Source: Bacillus_P idriensis_A (lineage in GTDB: Bacteria; Bacillota; Bacilli; Bacillales; Bacillaceae). Taken from it: a stretch of 64,000 bases of DNA. Position 1 is the first letter of the stretch. Each line of letters begins with the position of its first letter. The notes under the pieces are model-generated. The model had not been told where the DNA came from and made no database searches. It worked only from the letters and a program-made list of their open reading frames with translations. Both the position numbers and the translations under genes were made by a program. Positions 52,859 to 61,066 of this stretch are shown here, in pieces. The stretch lies in assembly GCF_050483325.1 (NCBI RefSeq), contig NZ_JBCMYF010000024.1:1-64000 (forward strand), given 5' to 3'.

Positions 52859-52920
52859 AGACGGCATCACCTCCAGCTATATTTTAACATGTTTTTGCCG
52901 GAATGGTAAATGCTAGCGTC

Positions 52921-53340
52921 TCACTGAACCGTAACATTCCACGTTTTTTTCAAATGATATTTCGAAGAATCATTGTGCAGCAGTTCAAGAGAAATCGTAT
53001 GTGTCCCTGTTTTTAAACCTTTAATAATAAATGCTGCTGTATGTATTTCATCCGTTTTTTTTCCGTCAACATACAGATTCATATATCCTTCGCCATTTAT
53101 TTTTTTCCCGTGTTCATTTGAAAAAGTAAAATTGGGAACAAAGCACTCTATGTACACATTTTGCCCTTTAATATGATGATTGACATAAAGCTGTCTTCCT
53201 GTCTGAGCACCCGCTTCCATTGCATCCCTTTTTGCAATGCTGATTTCCATCGGAACGGCATCTCCCTCTGGACGTGGTTTTTCATTTGTGCAGGCTGTTA
53301 AAAATACAAGAAACAAAATCAGCATTAAAAAGTGTTTCAT
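52921..53340 (-). CDS. Putative lipoprotein
   Basis: The product is 139 residues with a lipoprotein signal (MKHFLMLILFLVFLTAC, Cys17 as the lipidation site). A small beta-rich extracytoplasmic domain follows (YIECFVPNFTFSNEHGKKI, TGTHTISLELLHND), ending in NVTVQ. GGAGG lies 11 bases before the ATG, and a TTG one codon upstream is an alternative. The family is not recognised. It lies between ylbE and ylbF, where B. subtilis has no such gene as far as I recall. Confidence 0.75.
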   Translation of the reverse strand: MKHFLMLILFLVFLTACTNEKPRPEGDAVPMEISIAKRDAMEAGAQTGRQLYVNHHIKGQNVYIECFVPNFTFSNEHGKKINGEGYMNLYVDGKKTDEIHTAAFIIKGLKTGTHTISLELLHNDSSKYHLKKTWNVTVQ

Positions 53341-53406
53341 CAATGACAACGCCTCCTTATGGAGGTAGTTTCACCAGTTTTATTCCAAATATGTTTTCAG
53401 CAGACT

Positions 53407-53440
53407 AAAAAAGAAAGTCATGGCTGTGACTTTCTTTTTT
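53407..53440 (-). terminator. Intrinsic terminator of ylbE
   Basis: AAAGAAAGTCA and TGACTTTCTTT form a stem with a short loop, with T-runs on both strands. Confidence 0.88.
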
Positions 53441-53441
53441 G

Positions 53442-53681
53442 TCAGTCCTGCTGTCTCATTGACTGAAACATCCCAAGCATCATGGAAGCCATCTGCACTG
53501 AATTTGAAAATTGGGCTACTTTATGCGGTATGGTTTTTTGATAATAATTCATCATCGCAAGCTTCATGGATTCGGTATCTTGAGGATTTCTGGCAAGCTT
53601 TCTGTACCATTGGGGCTGTTCACGCAAAAATTTCTTTAATTCATTGTCTGCTGCAATCATTTCCTGAATTTCTTTTCTCAT
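53442..53681 (-). CDS. ylbE: YlbE family protein
   Basis: The product is 79 residues. The conserved block FLREQPQWYRKLARNP is N-terminal, and YYQKTIPHKVAQFSNSVQMASMML follows. YlbE is a small protein of unknown role next to the spore-coat gene ylbD. ATG at 53681 has AGGAG upstream; the frame to 53699 overlaps it. Confidence 0.88.
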   Translation of the reverse strand: MRKEIQEMIAADNELKKFLREQPQWYRKLARNPQDTESMKLAMMNYYQKTIPHKVAQFSNSVQMASMMLGMFQSMRQQD

Positions 53682-53695
53682 GCTGTCTCTCCTGC

Positions 53696-54091
53696 TCAAT
53701 CTTTTCTGAAGGAAAAGGGATTGCCTGGTGTTTTCGACTGATTAGATGATGAGCCTTTTGTAAGCCCAAAGGTTGAAAATAAATTTTGAATGGATGAAAT
53801 GGTGTTGTTCATGTTGTACAAATGCTGATTCATTTGATTGGCGTCCATGCCTTTTACAGCCGTCATCATCCTGGACATAAAATCAGACTTCTCCTCTGCT
53901 GCAGTTTCCGCCTTATCTGCATCATCTCTGTACTTTTCCCATGAAACATCATTTTCACCAAGCAAATACCAGTCTTCAAATAATTCCTGCCATTTCTTCT
54001 CGCCTTTTCTGACTTCAGTAATCAATTTAGGATGTTTTTTAACAAATTCTTTAAATTGTCCAATTGAAGGATGTTCTTTTTTTTCTGTCAT
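53696..54091 (-). CDS. ylbD: Spore coat protein YlbD
   Basis: The product is 131 residues with the YlbD block HPSIGQFKEFVKKHPKLITEV and WQELFEDWYLLGENDVSWEKY. The rest is polar with an Asn/Gln-rich end. YlbD is a putative coat protein of Bacillus spores. GAGGTGAT precedes the ATG. It is cotranscribed with ylbE. Confidence 0.88.
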   Translation of the reverse strand: MTEKKEHPSIGQFKEFVKKHPKLITEVRKGEKKWQELFEDWYLLGENDVSWEKYRDDADKAETAAEEKSDFMSRMMTAVKGMDANQMNQHLYNMNNTISSIQNLFSTFGLTKGSSSNQSKTPGNPFSFRKD

Positions 54092-54190
54092 TAACTGATC
54101 ACCTCTGCTTACCTTCGCCTACTATATTTTATTGAATCGTCTAAAAACGGTTCGCCCATTTTCGCTCTTTACCCTTTTCTGCACAGATTA

Positions 54191-54219
54191 TTGATAAAAT
54201 CCTGATTGCACAATATTTG
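54191..54219 (+). promoter_or_regulatory. Candidate promoter of the thioesterase gene
   Basis: TTGATA and TATTTG are 17 bp apart, about 48 bases before the start. The -10 is weak. Confidence 0.35.
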
Positions 54220-54266
54220 GAAGGACTGATAAGATGAAGTGGAGAATAGAAAGGATTGGGTGAGAG

Positions 54267-54749
54267 ATGGAACAGGAAGAACTGATGCGCTTATTTACGG
54301 AATTAAATGAAGAAGATTTTCCCGTTTTAAAGCTGTTTCTTGAAGGCCTTAAAAAGAAAGCGGGTAAAGAAAATGGATCATACATAGGTGCATTGCTTCA
54401 TGCACAAGGCGAATATTCCGAAAATCAATTTCTATTAACCATCCCCAACACGGCAATTATTCAGAACTCCCTGAATATCGTACATGGAGGAATTACAGCT
54501 ACACTGCTTGATTCAGCAATGGGATCGCTTGTCCATCACGTTTTGCCTGAGCACCTTGCCGCCGTTACTTCTGAAATGAAAATTAATTATGTTGCTCCAG
54601 GAATTGGCAATGAACTGAAATGTGTAGCCTCACTAATCCATAAAGGCAGCAAAACGGTTGTGACTGAGGGAAAAGTCTTTCGGGATGACGGAAAATTGAT
54701 GGCTCATTGTACAGCGAGCTTTTTTATCATCGATCGTCCTAAACGATAA
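54267..54749 (+). CDS. PaaI-family hotdog thioesterase
   Basis: The product is 160 residues with a hotdog fold. The signature NIVHGGITATLLDSAMGSLV carries the HGG loop and the catalytic Asp. TSEMKINYVAPGIGNELKC and KTVVTEGKVFRDDGKLMAHCTASF complete it. It is likely to hydrolyse an acyl- or aryl-CoA ester; the substrate is unknown. It has its own promoter and stands alone on the + strand. Confidence 0.9.
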   Translation: MEQEELMRLFTELNEEDFPVLKLFLEGLKKKAGKENGSYIGALLHAQGEYSENQFLLTIPNTAIIQNSLNIVHGGITATLLDSAMGSLVHHVLPEHLAAVTSEMKINYVAPGIGNELKCVASLIHKGSKTVVTEGKVFRDDGKLMAHCTASFFIIDRPKR

Positions 54750-54763
54750 GTAAGGAGAAAGAA

Positions 54764-54940
54764 ATGTTCCCATTTTTTAAAAAGACGTGCTATTTCTGCA
54801 AGAAATAATCCAAGAACACAGAAACGTATATTGGTGATAAACAAGCTGAAATTCAAGTTTGTCATCTCTGTAAAGGGTATGCTGAGAGACGTGCTTACAA
54901 GAAAAGCGCAAGTGCCCGTTTAGCTCCGACGAACAGATAA
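54764..54940 (+). pseudogene. Interrupted small CxxC-type zinc-ribbon-like protein
   Basis: ATG at 54764 follows AAGGAGAAAG. The frame reads MFPFFKKTCYFCKK, hits TAA at 54806-54808, then continues in the same frame (SKNTETYIGDKQAEIQVCHL CKGYAERRAY) to 54940. The two CxxC pairs (CYFC, CHLC) lie on either side of the stop, so the full product would be a four-Cys zinc finger of about 45 residues. The last 14 codons (KKSASARLAPTNR) come from a dispersed repeat. Readthrough or sequencing error are alternatives. Confidence 0.65.
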
Positions 54941-55005
54941 GGATCCGCCTGCCAATACTTTCGGATCCGTTCTGGCCGAGGAATTGGGCGCTTGCGCCAG
55001 ACATC
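54899..55005. repeat. Full copy of the hairpin repeat
   Basis: AAGAAAAGCGCAAGTGCCCG at the left pairs with GGGCGCTTGCGC at the right (AGTGCCC with GGGCGCT, one wobble). The centre is GGATCCGCCTG...TTTCGGATCC. It overlaps the end of the interrupted CxxC gene. Confidence 0.8.
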
Positions 55006-55091
55006 TAACCGCATACTTTCTTATCTAATAAAAACGCCTGATAAAAAGCATAAGCAGCCTGCATCCATTCACAAAAAAAGAAAATGTCAAT

Positions 55092-55127
55092 CAGCAAAAA
55101 GACACCCGCTTGGATGTCTTTTTGCTG
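55092..55127 (-). terminator. Intrinsic terminator of ylbC
   Basis: CAGCAAAAAGACA pairs with TGTCTTTTTGCTG around a 10-base loop. It lies just past the ylbC stop. Confidence 0.85.
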
Positions 55128-55133
55128 TGATTA

Positions 55134-56195
55134 TCATTCATTAAATGGTCTGATGAAATTTTGTGTATAATAGAGCTCATTTACACCAACACCGAGCCTT
55201 GTAAAATCTGGATTTAACAGTGTATCACGGTGTCCTTTGCTGTTCAGCCAGCCTTCAACAGCCGCTATTCCATCGATATATTGGGCTGCAATGTTTTCTC
55301 CAGCTGTCTGATAAGCTACTTCTCCTTCTTTTAAACGGTCTGCAAGCGACCCTGCGGTAGGCGATTCATGTGAAAAATAGTCATTGGAAAGCATATCATT
55401 GCTGTGCGAAAAGGCGACCTCTGAAGTCATTTGATCCCATTCTACGGGAGGAACATCGTGACGGCTACGAATCATATTAGTAAGATCAAGAATTTGATTT
55501 TCTGCTCCCATTTCTACAGCCTTCCATTCTTCTGCATTAAGCTCTTTAGGCTGAATCAGTTCTCCGCGGTAAACAACTTCATACGGACGCTGCTTAACAA
55601 GTGTTTCTTCATCTAAAGCTCTGATACTTGATAGTTCGCCATCAAATTTATCTAAATAAAGCTGAACATACACATTGCCCATTTTTACGATTGGCCTTGT
55701 GTTCATATCCTCTTCAGACATTTCAAATCGATAGGAATTGCCGTCAAAATCAATGGAGATACTGGAAGAAATCGAATTAGTCTTAAAAACCTCCCCGACA
55801 GGCTGCCCAAGTTTATAAGGCTTCACATTCACCTCAGAGCCGATTGCATATACCGTGACGACTTTCTCATTAAGCACACCCACTTGAAGGTACTGCTGAT
55901 CATTCTGGTTATAAATCCACCATTCGTAGTCATAGGATGAAGGATCTTTCCTTGCAGGTTCCCCAAGTGTTTCAAGGATCTCACCCGATGATTTTCCAAC
56001 AAAAGAAAGAACGCCTGAATCCGGCATATTTAATTCTTCATTTGATTCATTTGCGATTTGTTCATTTTCATCTATTTGTTTAATCGGTTCATTATTTCCA
56101 TATTGAATAAAAAGAATATAAGTAATAAAAATAATCAGCAATAAAAAAATGGTTTTTAATATACTGCTCAGTTTAAATCCCTCCAGGCCACTCAT
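55134..56195 (-). CDS. ylbC: CAP (SCP/PR1) domain protein YlbC
   Basis: The product is a membrane-anchored exported protein. It has a hydrophobic N-terminal anchor (TIFLLLIIFITYILFI), a CAP-associated central domain and a C-terminal CAP domain (LDLTNMIRSRHDVPPVEW, AFSHSNDMLSNDYFSHESP, GENIAAQYIDGIAAVEGWLN, GHRDTLLNPDFTRLGVGV). I give ATG at 56195, but its ribosome binding site is poor. A CTG at 56171 has GGAGGG exactly 7 bases upstream, so initiation there is plausible. The function is unknown. Confidence 0.88.
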   Translation of the reverse strand: MSGLEGFKLSSILKTIFLLLIIFITYILFIQYGNNEPIKQIDENEQIANESNEELNMPDSGVLSFVGKSSGEILETLGEPARKDPSSYDYEWWIYNQNDQQYLQVGVLNEKVVTVYAIGSEVNVKPYKLGQPVGEVFKTNSISSSISIDFDGNSYRFEMSEEDMNTRPIVKMGNVYVQLYLDKFDGELSSIRALDEETLVKQRPYEVVYRGELIQPKELNAEEWKAVEMGAENQILDLTNMIRSRHDVPPVEWDQMTSEVAFSHSNDMLSNDYFSHESPTAGSLADRLKEGEVAYQTAGENIAAQYIDGIAAVEGWLNSKGHRDTLLNPDFTRLGVGVNELYYTQNFIRPFNE

Positions 56196-56432
56196 TTCTA
56201 CCATTATATGAACCATTAGATTCATTATACTACTAAACAGTATTTCACAATATTGGCAGATAGTATATCCTTTTATAGGTCATTTAATCAAAAATAGCAG
56301 CATTTTTCAAATAAGATGTTCATTTTAAACTTTTATAAGTTCTATTTCCAGCAGGAGTCAAATCCCTTCTACTTGAATTCCGCTTATGGCTTTTACCATT
56401 ATCCCACAAAAAACATGGTTTGCGAAAATAGC
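56196..56432. other. Intergenic region between ylbC and ylbB; nothing recognised
   Basis: AT-rich sequence containing the promoter side of ylbC. I see no hairpin, repeat or ORF with a ribosome binding site. Confidence 0.4.
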
Positions 56433-56458
56433 AAAAAAACATGCCCTATGATGGCATG
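56433..56458 (-). terminator. Intrinsic terminator of ylbB
   Basis: CATGCC and GGCATG form a stem with a 7-base loop, followed by seven T on the minus strand. Confidence 0.8.
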
Positions 56459-56470
56459 CTCTTTAACAGC

Positions 56471-56902
56471 TTAGTGAAGCTGATGATCATCCTTTTCAGA
56501 AATTGTCGTTAATGCAGAGCCAGCCTGCTGGTCTGTCAATTGATTCAAGGACAGATCCCCAAGCGATACCATTCCAACGATATGTCCATCTTCTACAACA
56601 GGAAGCCTTCTGATCTGATGCTCTGCCATGAGCTGTGCTGCTTCATCTGCAGATGCATCCGGACTGATTGTGAATATGTGATCGCTCATCACTTTTGTCA
56701 CTTGATAAGAACCGGGGTGTTTTTCTGCAATCCCTCTAACAACCAAGTCACGATCCGTAATCATCCCGAGCAATTGATCGTTCTCAATGATCGGAATGGA
56801 TCCCACATTCCATTCTTTCATTTTAACCGCTACTTCGTAAACATTATCAAGCGGTGTGCATGCCTGGATGTCATTAGACATAATATCTCGAACCTTCTGC
56901 AT
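56471..56902 (-). CDS. ylbB: CBS-domain protein YlbB
   Basis: The product is 143 residues with two CBS motifs: KVRDIMSNDIQACTPLDNVYE with GSIPIIENDQLLGMITDRDL, and KVMSDHIFTISPDASADE with RRLPVVEDGHIVGMVSLGDL. Such pairs bind adenine nucleotides and act as regulatory modules. There is no fused effector domain, so its target is unknown. AGGAGG lies upstream of the ATG. Confidence 0.92.
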   Translation of the reverse strand: MQKVRDIMSNDIQACTPLDNVYEVAVKMKEWNVGSIPIIENDQLLGMITDRDLVVRGIAEKHPGSYQVTKVMSDHIFTISPDASADEAAQLMAEHQIRRLPVVEDGHIVGMVSLGDLSLNQLTDQQAGSALTTISEKDDHQLH

Positions 56903-57092
56903 AAAAAAACCTCCTTAGAAGTAAATAAAAATCATCTTTCTGCTAAAATAGTTTGACCTAAAAAAAGATAAAGATGTAAATTATCAGGTAAAGATTGAAA
57001 GTTCCATGCATTCGTACTATGATTGAAGTGGAGTTCATTAAAGCGCTTTACTAATGAAAATGCCGTTATAAGGTTTTAGGAGGGAATACATA

Positions 57093-57449
57093 ATGAAATT
57101 AGAAAACACTGGACTGGATGGTCTGACAGTAGAATTAGCAAGACTTGATGAAATTATGGATGAGCTTGGCATCGTCCGGGCTGGTCAGTGGGATTATGAA
57201 CGTGTTACATATGATCGTAAATTCGAAAACAAAGGAGAAATATTTTATCTCCGCATCCCTGGATATGCAGTAGAAGGCGATATTGGCGCTAAGCATGCCG
57301 TTGTTAAGTTAATGACACCTCTTCTCGGCAAGCACTATTATCCGCACGGAGTAGAATACGGCGAAGGCGAAACGTTCCCAAATGCCGTTTTAAGTACAAG
57401 CCAGAAGCTGCTCAAACAGCTCAAAGAAGATGTCGGCCGCATCGTTTAA
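57093..57449 (+). CDS. ylbA: YugN-like protein YlbA
   Basis: The product is 118 residues of the YugN-like family: NTGLDGLTVELARLDEIM, WDYERVTYDRKFE, FYLRIPGYAVEGDI, KHYYPHGVEYGEGE. The function is unknown. AGGAGGG precedes the ATG. It is divergent from ylbB and followed by its own terminator. Confidence 0.92.
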   Translation: MKLENTGLDGLTVELARLDEIMDELGIVRAGQWDYERVTYDRKFENKGEIFYLRIPGYAVEGDIGAKHAVVKLMTPLLGKHYYPHGVEYGEGETFPNAVLSTSQKLLKQLKEDVGRIV

Positions 57450-57460
57450 TGATTCTGCAC

Positions 57461-57489
57461 GCAAAAGCATGAACTGCTTTTGCTTTTTT
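57461..57489 (+). terminator. Intrinsic terminator of ylbA
   Basis: GCAAAAGCA and TGCTTTTGC form a 9-bp stem with a 5-base loop, followed by TTTTTT. Confidence 0.85.
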
Positions 57490-57563
57490 ATTTGATCAAT
57501 TTATACAATCCCCCTCTTGCTTCTCATAATGAGGATGATATTTTCATAAATCTTTAAAAAACC

Positions 57564-57593
57564 TTTCTGCAAACCGTACTTTCGTACTATAAT
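57564..57593 (+). promoter_or_regulatory. Candidate promoter of the AI-2E-type permease gene
   Basis: A perfect TATAAT at 57588-57593 is preceded at 17-18 bp by a poor -35 (TTTCTG or TTCTGC). Confidence 0.4.
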
Positions 57594-57623
57594 TTAAAGA
57601 GAAGCATTGAAAGGAGCAAGGGA

Positions 57624-58682
57624 TTGTCTACTATACTTAATAAGCGAAATTTCCTCATTATTCTATCTGTTATTGTGATTGGACTGATCATCTATTTTCT
57701 TCTGCCCATATCGATTCCCTTGATTACGGCATTTATTACTGCGTTATTATTGGAACCTCTTATTAGGATTTTCCAAAACCGTGTAAACCTAAAACGAAAA
57801 ATGGCTGTGCTCGTGACTTTTTTGATCTTTCTGTTCACCATTACCTTAAGCGGCTACTTTATTACAACTAAAGTAGTTGGCGAAGCCATTCGGACAATTG
57901 AAAATGCACCAAGCTACATAAACGAAATTACGATAGCCTGGAACAATATTGAACAACGGATTACAAACTCAGCAAAAGATCTTCCGCCTGAGTTTGTAAA
58001 TGAAATCAGCAATCAGGTTGAAGAATTTCTCGAAAAAACAAAAGGCGATCTCGCAAGCTCTGTAAATATAGACAATGTCAAAAGTATCATTACAAACATT
58101 CCTAATTACATGGTAAACATGCTTGTTTACTTGATTGCCTTATTCCTGTTTATGCTCGAGCTGCCAAACCTGAAAATCCGAATGTATGGTCACATGACTG
58201 AAAATACTGCTCAAAAAGTGAACTTTATGATTACCCGCATGTCCTATGTCATTTTCGGCTTTGCAAAAGCACAGTTTTTAGTCAGCATAATTATTTTCGT
58301 TGCATCCTTTATCGGATTGCTGCTGATAGCCCCCGAAATCGCGCTTGTTATGTCCATTATCATTTGGGTTATTGATGTAATCCCTATCATAGGATCTATC
58401 ATTATTATGGGTCCATGGACCCTGTATCATCTTATTTCAGGTGATCCAGTACTTGCGACTAAGCTAGGAATTCTGACGGCTGTTCTTTTGATTATCAGAC
58501 GAACGATAGAACCTAAAGTAATGGGCAGCCATATTGGATTATCTCCTCTTGCGACGCTCATCTCAATGTATCTTGGGTTAAAGCTGTTTGGTGTTCTCGG
58601 TTTTTTCATTGGCCCTATGATTTTGATTGTGTATAATTCCGCAAGAGAAGCGGGCATAATCCGTTTTAATTTTAAATTTTGA
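57624..58682 (+). CDS. AI-2E family transporter (UPF0118 membrane protein)
   Basis: The product is 352 residues with about eight membrane spans and a large polar loop (about residues 95-160). It matches the AI-2E exporter/YtvI superfamily through the central IIWVIDVIPIIGSIIIMGPW, then EPKVMGSHIGLSPLATLISM and LGFFIGPM. The substrate is not predictable; some relatives act in sporulation or Na+/H+ antiport. The TTG start has AAAGGAG 7 bases upstream. Confidence 0.88.
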   Translation: MSTILNKRNFLIILSVIVIGLIIYFLLPISIPLITAFITALLLEPLIRIFQNRVNLKRKMAVLVTFLIFLFTITLSGYFITTKVVGEAIRTIENAPSYINEITIAWNNIEQRITNSAKDLPPEFVNEISNQVEEFLEKTKGDLASSVNIDNVKSIITNIPNYMVNMLVYLIALFLFMLELPNLKIRMYGHMTENTAQKVNFMITRMSYVIFGFAKAQFLVSIIIFVASFIGLLLIAPEIALVMSIIIWVIDVIPIIGSIIIMGPWTLYHLISGDPVLATKLGILTAVLLIIRRTIEPKVMGSHIGLSPLATLISMYLGLKLFGVLGFFIGPMILIVYNSAREAGIIRFNFKF

Positions 58683-58691
58683 ACAAAAATG

Positions 58692-58724
58692 AAAGGGCTG
58701 AACGCTTAAAGTTCAGCCCTTTTT
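58692..58724. terminator. Bidirectional terminator after the AI-2E gene
   Basis: AAAGGGCTGAAC and GTTCAGCCCTTT form a perfect 12-bp stem; T-runs on both strands serve the convergent genes. Confidence 0.9.
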
Positions 58725-59883
58725 ATATGCGATCCATGCAAATCGTTTTTTTCGATTGAATGATTTGCTCAAGCAAATCCAGATCATCTTTCGGTCCCTG
58801 AATCAGGCCTGCGTTATAGAGAGAAGAAGCTTTCAAATACCTGAAAAAAACTGCGGTTAAAACGGATATATCCATCTGCAGACCTCGTTTTGGAGGATGA
58901 GAACAGGCACTTCCTTCAGACGCCTTCTGAAAGTGGGTGATTTCGCCATCATTTATAAGATAAGTCCCGCCGTTCCAGTCTGCAAAAGAGTCATCGATGT
59001 GCAGAAAAAGCGGCTTTTCAGGAGGGACTGACATATATTGCTCTAAAAAAGATTTGACATCAATGATTCTCCCCATAATGGAAGGTTTAACCTTTGATAG
59101 AATAAAAGGGTTTTTCAATAAAAATGAAAAATGATCCTGTTCATATGTACGCCAAATCAGTTCTTCAAATTTCAATCCTTTCTGGCAGATAAAAGTCCAA
59201 AGTGATTTTTTTGCTGTATCATTAAGGGCTATGCATTCGTCGATATAAAGCTTTTGATGTTCGAGCCTGCAAATCAAGTAGCCATCTGCATTTTCATCCT
59301 TTTTAAAGTGAACAAAAACAAAATGATTTTCTTTTACTATCCCCTTTTCCCACCATTCTTCCGATCTGACTAACAAACCATTATTCTGTTTGCTGAAACA
59401 ATCATACACTTCTTGCAGGAACGGCAATGCAAGAATTCCGCTGAGCTCTTTGACATTGCAGCTCCCGCTAAAGGGCCAAAGACAAAGATCTTCTTTCTTT
59501 ATCGTCCACTGCTTTTCATTTGAAATGAGTTCCCAGCCGTATTTCCTGTAATAAGGTATGGAGATAGGCTGGAGATAAGAAATGGAATAGCCGCGGTGTT
59601 TCATCCATACTAAAGCTTCAAAAAGGAGCTTGTACATCTTATGCTTGCGCCGCATTTCCGGCAAAACAGAAATTGACGACAGTCCTCCAACATTCATTTT
59701 TCTCCCAGAAGAATAGATAGTAAGATTCAGGATGTCTACTTTAGCTATCAGGCTCCCGCTTTCAAAGTCACCGAGTATACTCTCTCTCTGGAAGCAGTTT
59801 ATTTCTTTGCAATCGTTCTTTAATGAATATTGTGATAAACGGACAACCTCTTCAAAATCACTCTTTTCTGCTTTGCGGATCAT
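58723..59883 (-). CDS. Eis-like GNAT acetyltransferase with SCP2-type domain
   Basis: The product is 386 residues. The N-terminal GNAT domain (MIRKAEKSDFEEVVRL, VLPEMRRKHKMYKLLFEAL, PYYRKYGWELIS) is followed by a second GNAT-like domain. The C-terminal sterol-carrier-like fold has ADWNGGTYLINDGEI and QMDISVLTAVFFRYL. This order is that of the Eis family, whose members acetylate amines or aminoglycosides. The substrate here is unknown. Confidence 0.85.
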   Translation of the reverse strand: MIRKAEKSDFEEVVRLSQYSLKNDCKEINCFQRESILGDFESGSLIAKVDILNLTIYSSGRKMNVGGLSSISVLPEMRRKHKMYKLLFEALVWMKHRGYSISYLQPISIPYYRKYGWELISNEKQWTIKKEDLCLWPFSGSCNVKELSGILALPFLQEVYDCFSKQNNGLLVRSEEWWEKGIVKENHFVFVHFKKDENADGYLICRLEHQKLYIDECIALNDTAKKSLWTFICQKGLKFEELIWRTYEQDHFSFLLKNPFILSKVKPSIMGRIIDVKSFLEQYMSVPPEKPLFLHIDDSFADWNGGTYLINDGEITHFQKASEGSACSHPPKRGLQMDISVLTAVFFRYLKASSLYNAGLIQGPKDDLDLLEQIIQSKKTICMDRI

Positions 59884-59899
59884 ATGGTATTCCTCTCAT

Positions 59900-60409
59900 C
59901 TAGGCTTTCTTTTTAAGTTCCCAGGATAAAAAAACGTCCTCTTTTTTTGTACAGATCATGCCGAGTTTTTCAAAAAGGCGAATGGATTTTTTATTATGAT
60001 CGATGCATTCCATGCTGATTTGAATGACCGATTTCTCACTTGTCAGCCATTCAATGACAGCTTCAATTGCTTCAAATGTTAAACTTTCTTCATCATCGAT
60101 CTCCTGGATGTTGTAGCATAGTTCCACACAGCCATGCTCATCCGGCATACCCTGCAGAAACAAGTCTCCTACAATTCTCTTTTCATGATATAAAATAATG
60201 AGCCAGAGTCCCCAGCCGTATTCTTTATCATTCCTCTCGAGTCTTTCAATATAGAGCGGGAGCAATCCTTTGACAGCAGTTGAAGGCCAAGTAACAGGTA
60301 TTCCAATCGGGGAGCGGCTTTCCAGTTCTTTTCTGTGAAAGACTAAAGATTTTGCAATATCTAAAGAACATGGGATAATCAGCAGCCGATCTGTTACAAT
60401 TTCAATCAT
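59900..60409 (-). CDS. RimJ/RimL-type GNAT acetyltransferase
   Basis: The product is 169 residues. It opens with the family block VTDRLLIIPCS, has the core IVGDLFLQGMPDEHGCVELCYNI and ends with HNKKSIRLFEKLGM. It probably acetylates a protein N terminus or small amine. It lies 16 bases from the Eis-like gene, so the two may be cotranscribed. Confidence 0.87.
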   Translation of the reverse strand: MIEIVTDRLLIIPCSLDIAKSLVFHRKELESRSPIGIPVTWPSTAVKGLLPLYIERLERNDKEYGWGLWLIILYHEKRIVGDLFLQGMPDEHGCVELCYNIQEIDDEESLTFEAIEAVIEWLTSEKSVIQISMECIDHNKKSIRLFEKLGMICTKKEDVFLSWELKKKA

Positions 60410-60495
60410 CTTACAGTCACTCCCTTTCGTAAACCACCTGATACTTTCATTTTATGGCCATTCTGTGCGTCCTATACTTAAAGAAAAAAAGAAAC

Positions 60496-60532
60496 AAAAA
60501 AAAGATGTTATAGAATGATCCATTCCATAACA
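60496..60532 (-). terminator. Intrinsic terminator of ctaM
   Basis: TGTTATAGAATG pairs with CATTCCATAACA (one mismatch), with a run of eight T on the minus strand. Confidence 0.85.
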
Positions 60533-60546
60533 CCTTTCACGTTTAA

Positions 60547-61008
60547 CTAAAACCCTAAAATGGCTTTGAATACAGAGGTGGTCTCTCCGCCTTTATACTG
60601 AATATACAGCAGATAATAGACAGCCACGCCGGTAATGGCAGTAAAAAACCAAATAATGCTTGTAACCGGACCAGATTTTCTATGCTTTGACAGATTGTTT
60701 TTATAGCCTGAAATCAAGGTGATAATTCCAAATACCGCACCAATGGTAGCTAGAGTAATATGAAAAATCAGGAAAACAGTATAATAGACTTTAATGCTGT
60801 CTGGTCCGCCGAAAGCTGTGTTCCCTACAAAGACCGTTCTCGAGGCATATACGATAAAGAAGATAACAGCAAAAACAGCTGCGGTTAGCATGGCCTTTTG
60901 ATGCGCTTCTATTTTGCGCTGCTTAATGAAATACCAGCCAACAGCAACAGAAACTGCACTTAAAACAATAAAGGCTGTACTAATAGTAGGTAAAATAGGT
61001 ACATTCAT
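60547..61008 (-). CDS. ctaM: DUF420 cytochrome oxidase assembly protein CtaM
   Basis: The product is 153 residues with four membrane spans (FIVLSAVSVAVGWYFI, AMLTAAVFAVIFFIVYA, YTVFLIFHITLATIGAVFG, and IIWFFTAITGVAVYYLL). DUF420/YozB (CtaM) is needed for heme-copper oxidase function in Gram-positives. Its position beside ctaG supports the call; the symbol follows that family. Confidence 0.88.
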   Translation of the reverse strand: MNVPILPTISTAFIVLSAVSVAVGWYFIKQRKIEAHQKAMLTAAVFAVIFFIVYASRTVFVGNTAFGGPDSIKVYYTVFLIFHITLATIGAVFGIITLISGYKNNLSKHRKSGPVTSIIWFFTAITGVAVYYLLYIQYKGGETTSVFKAILGF

Positions 61009-61066
61009 TTTTGCAGCTCCTAAGAATATAAATTATAGATTGATAAGCAGAAAATTAGAGCGGACG

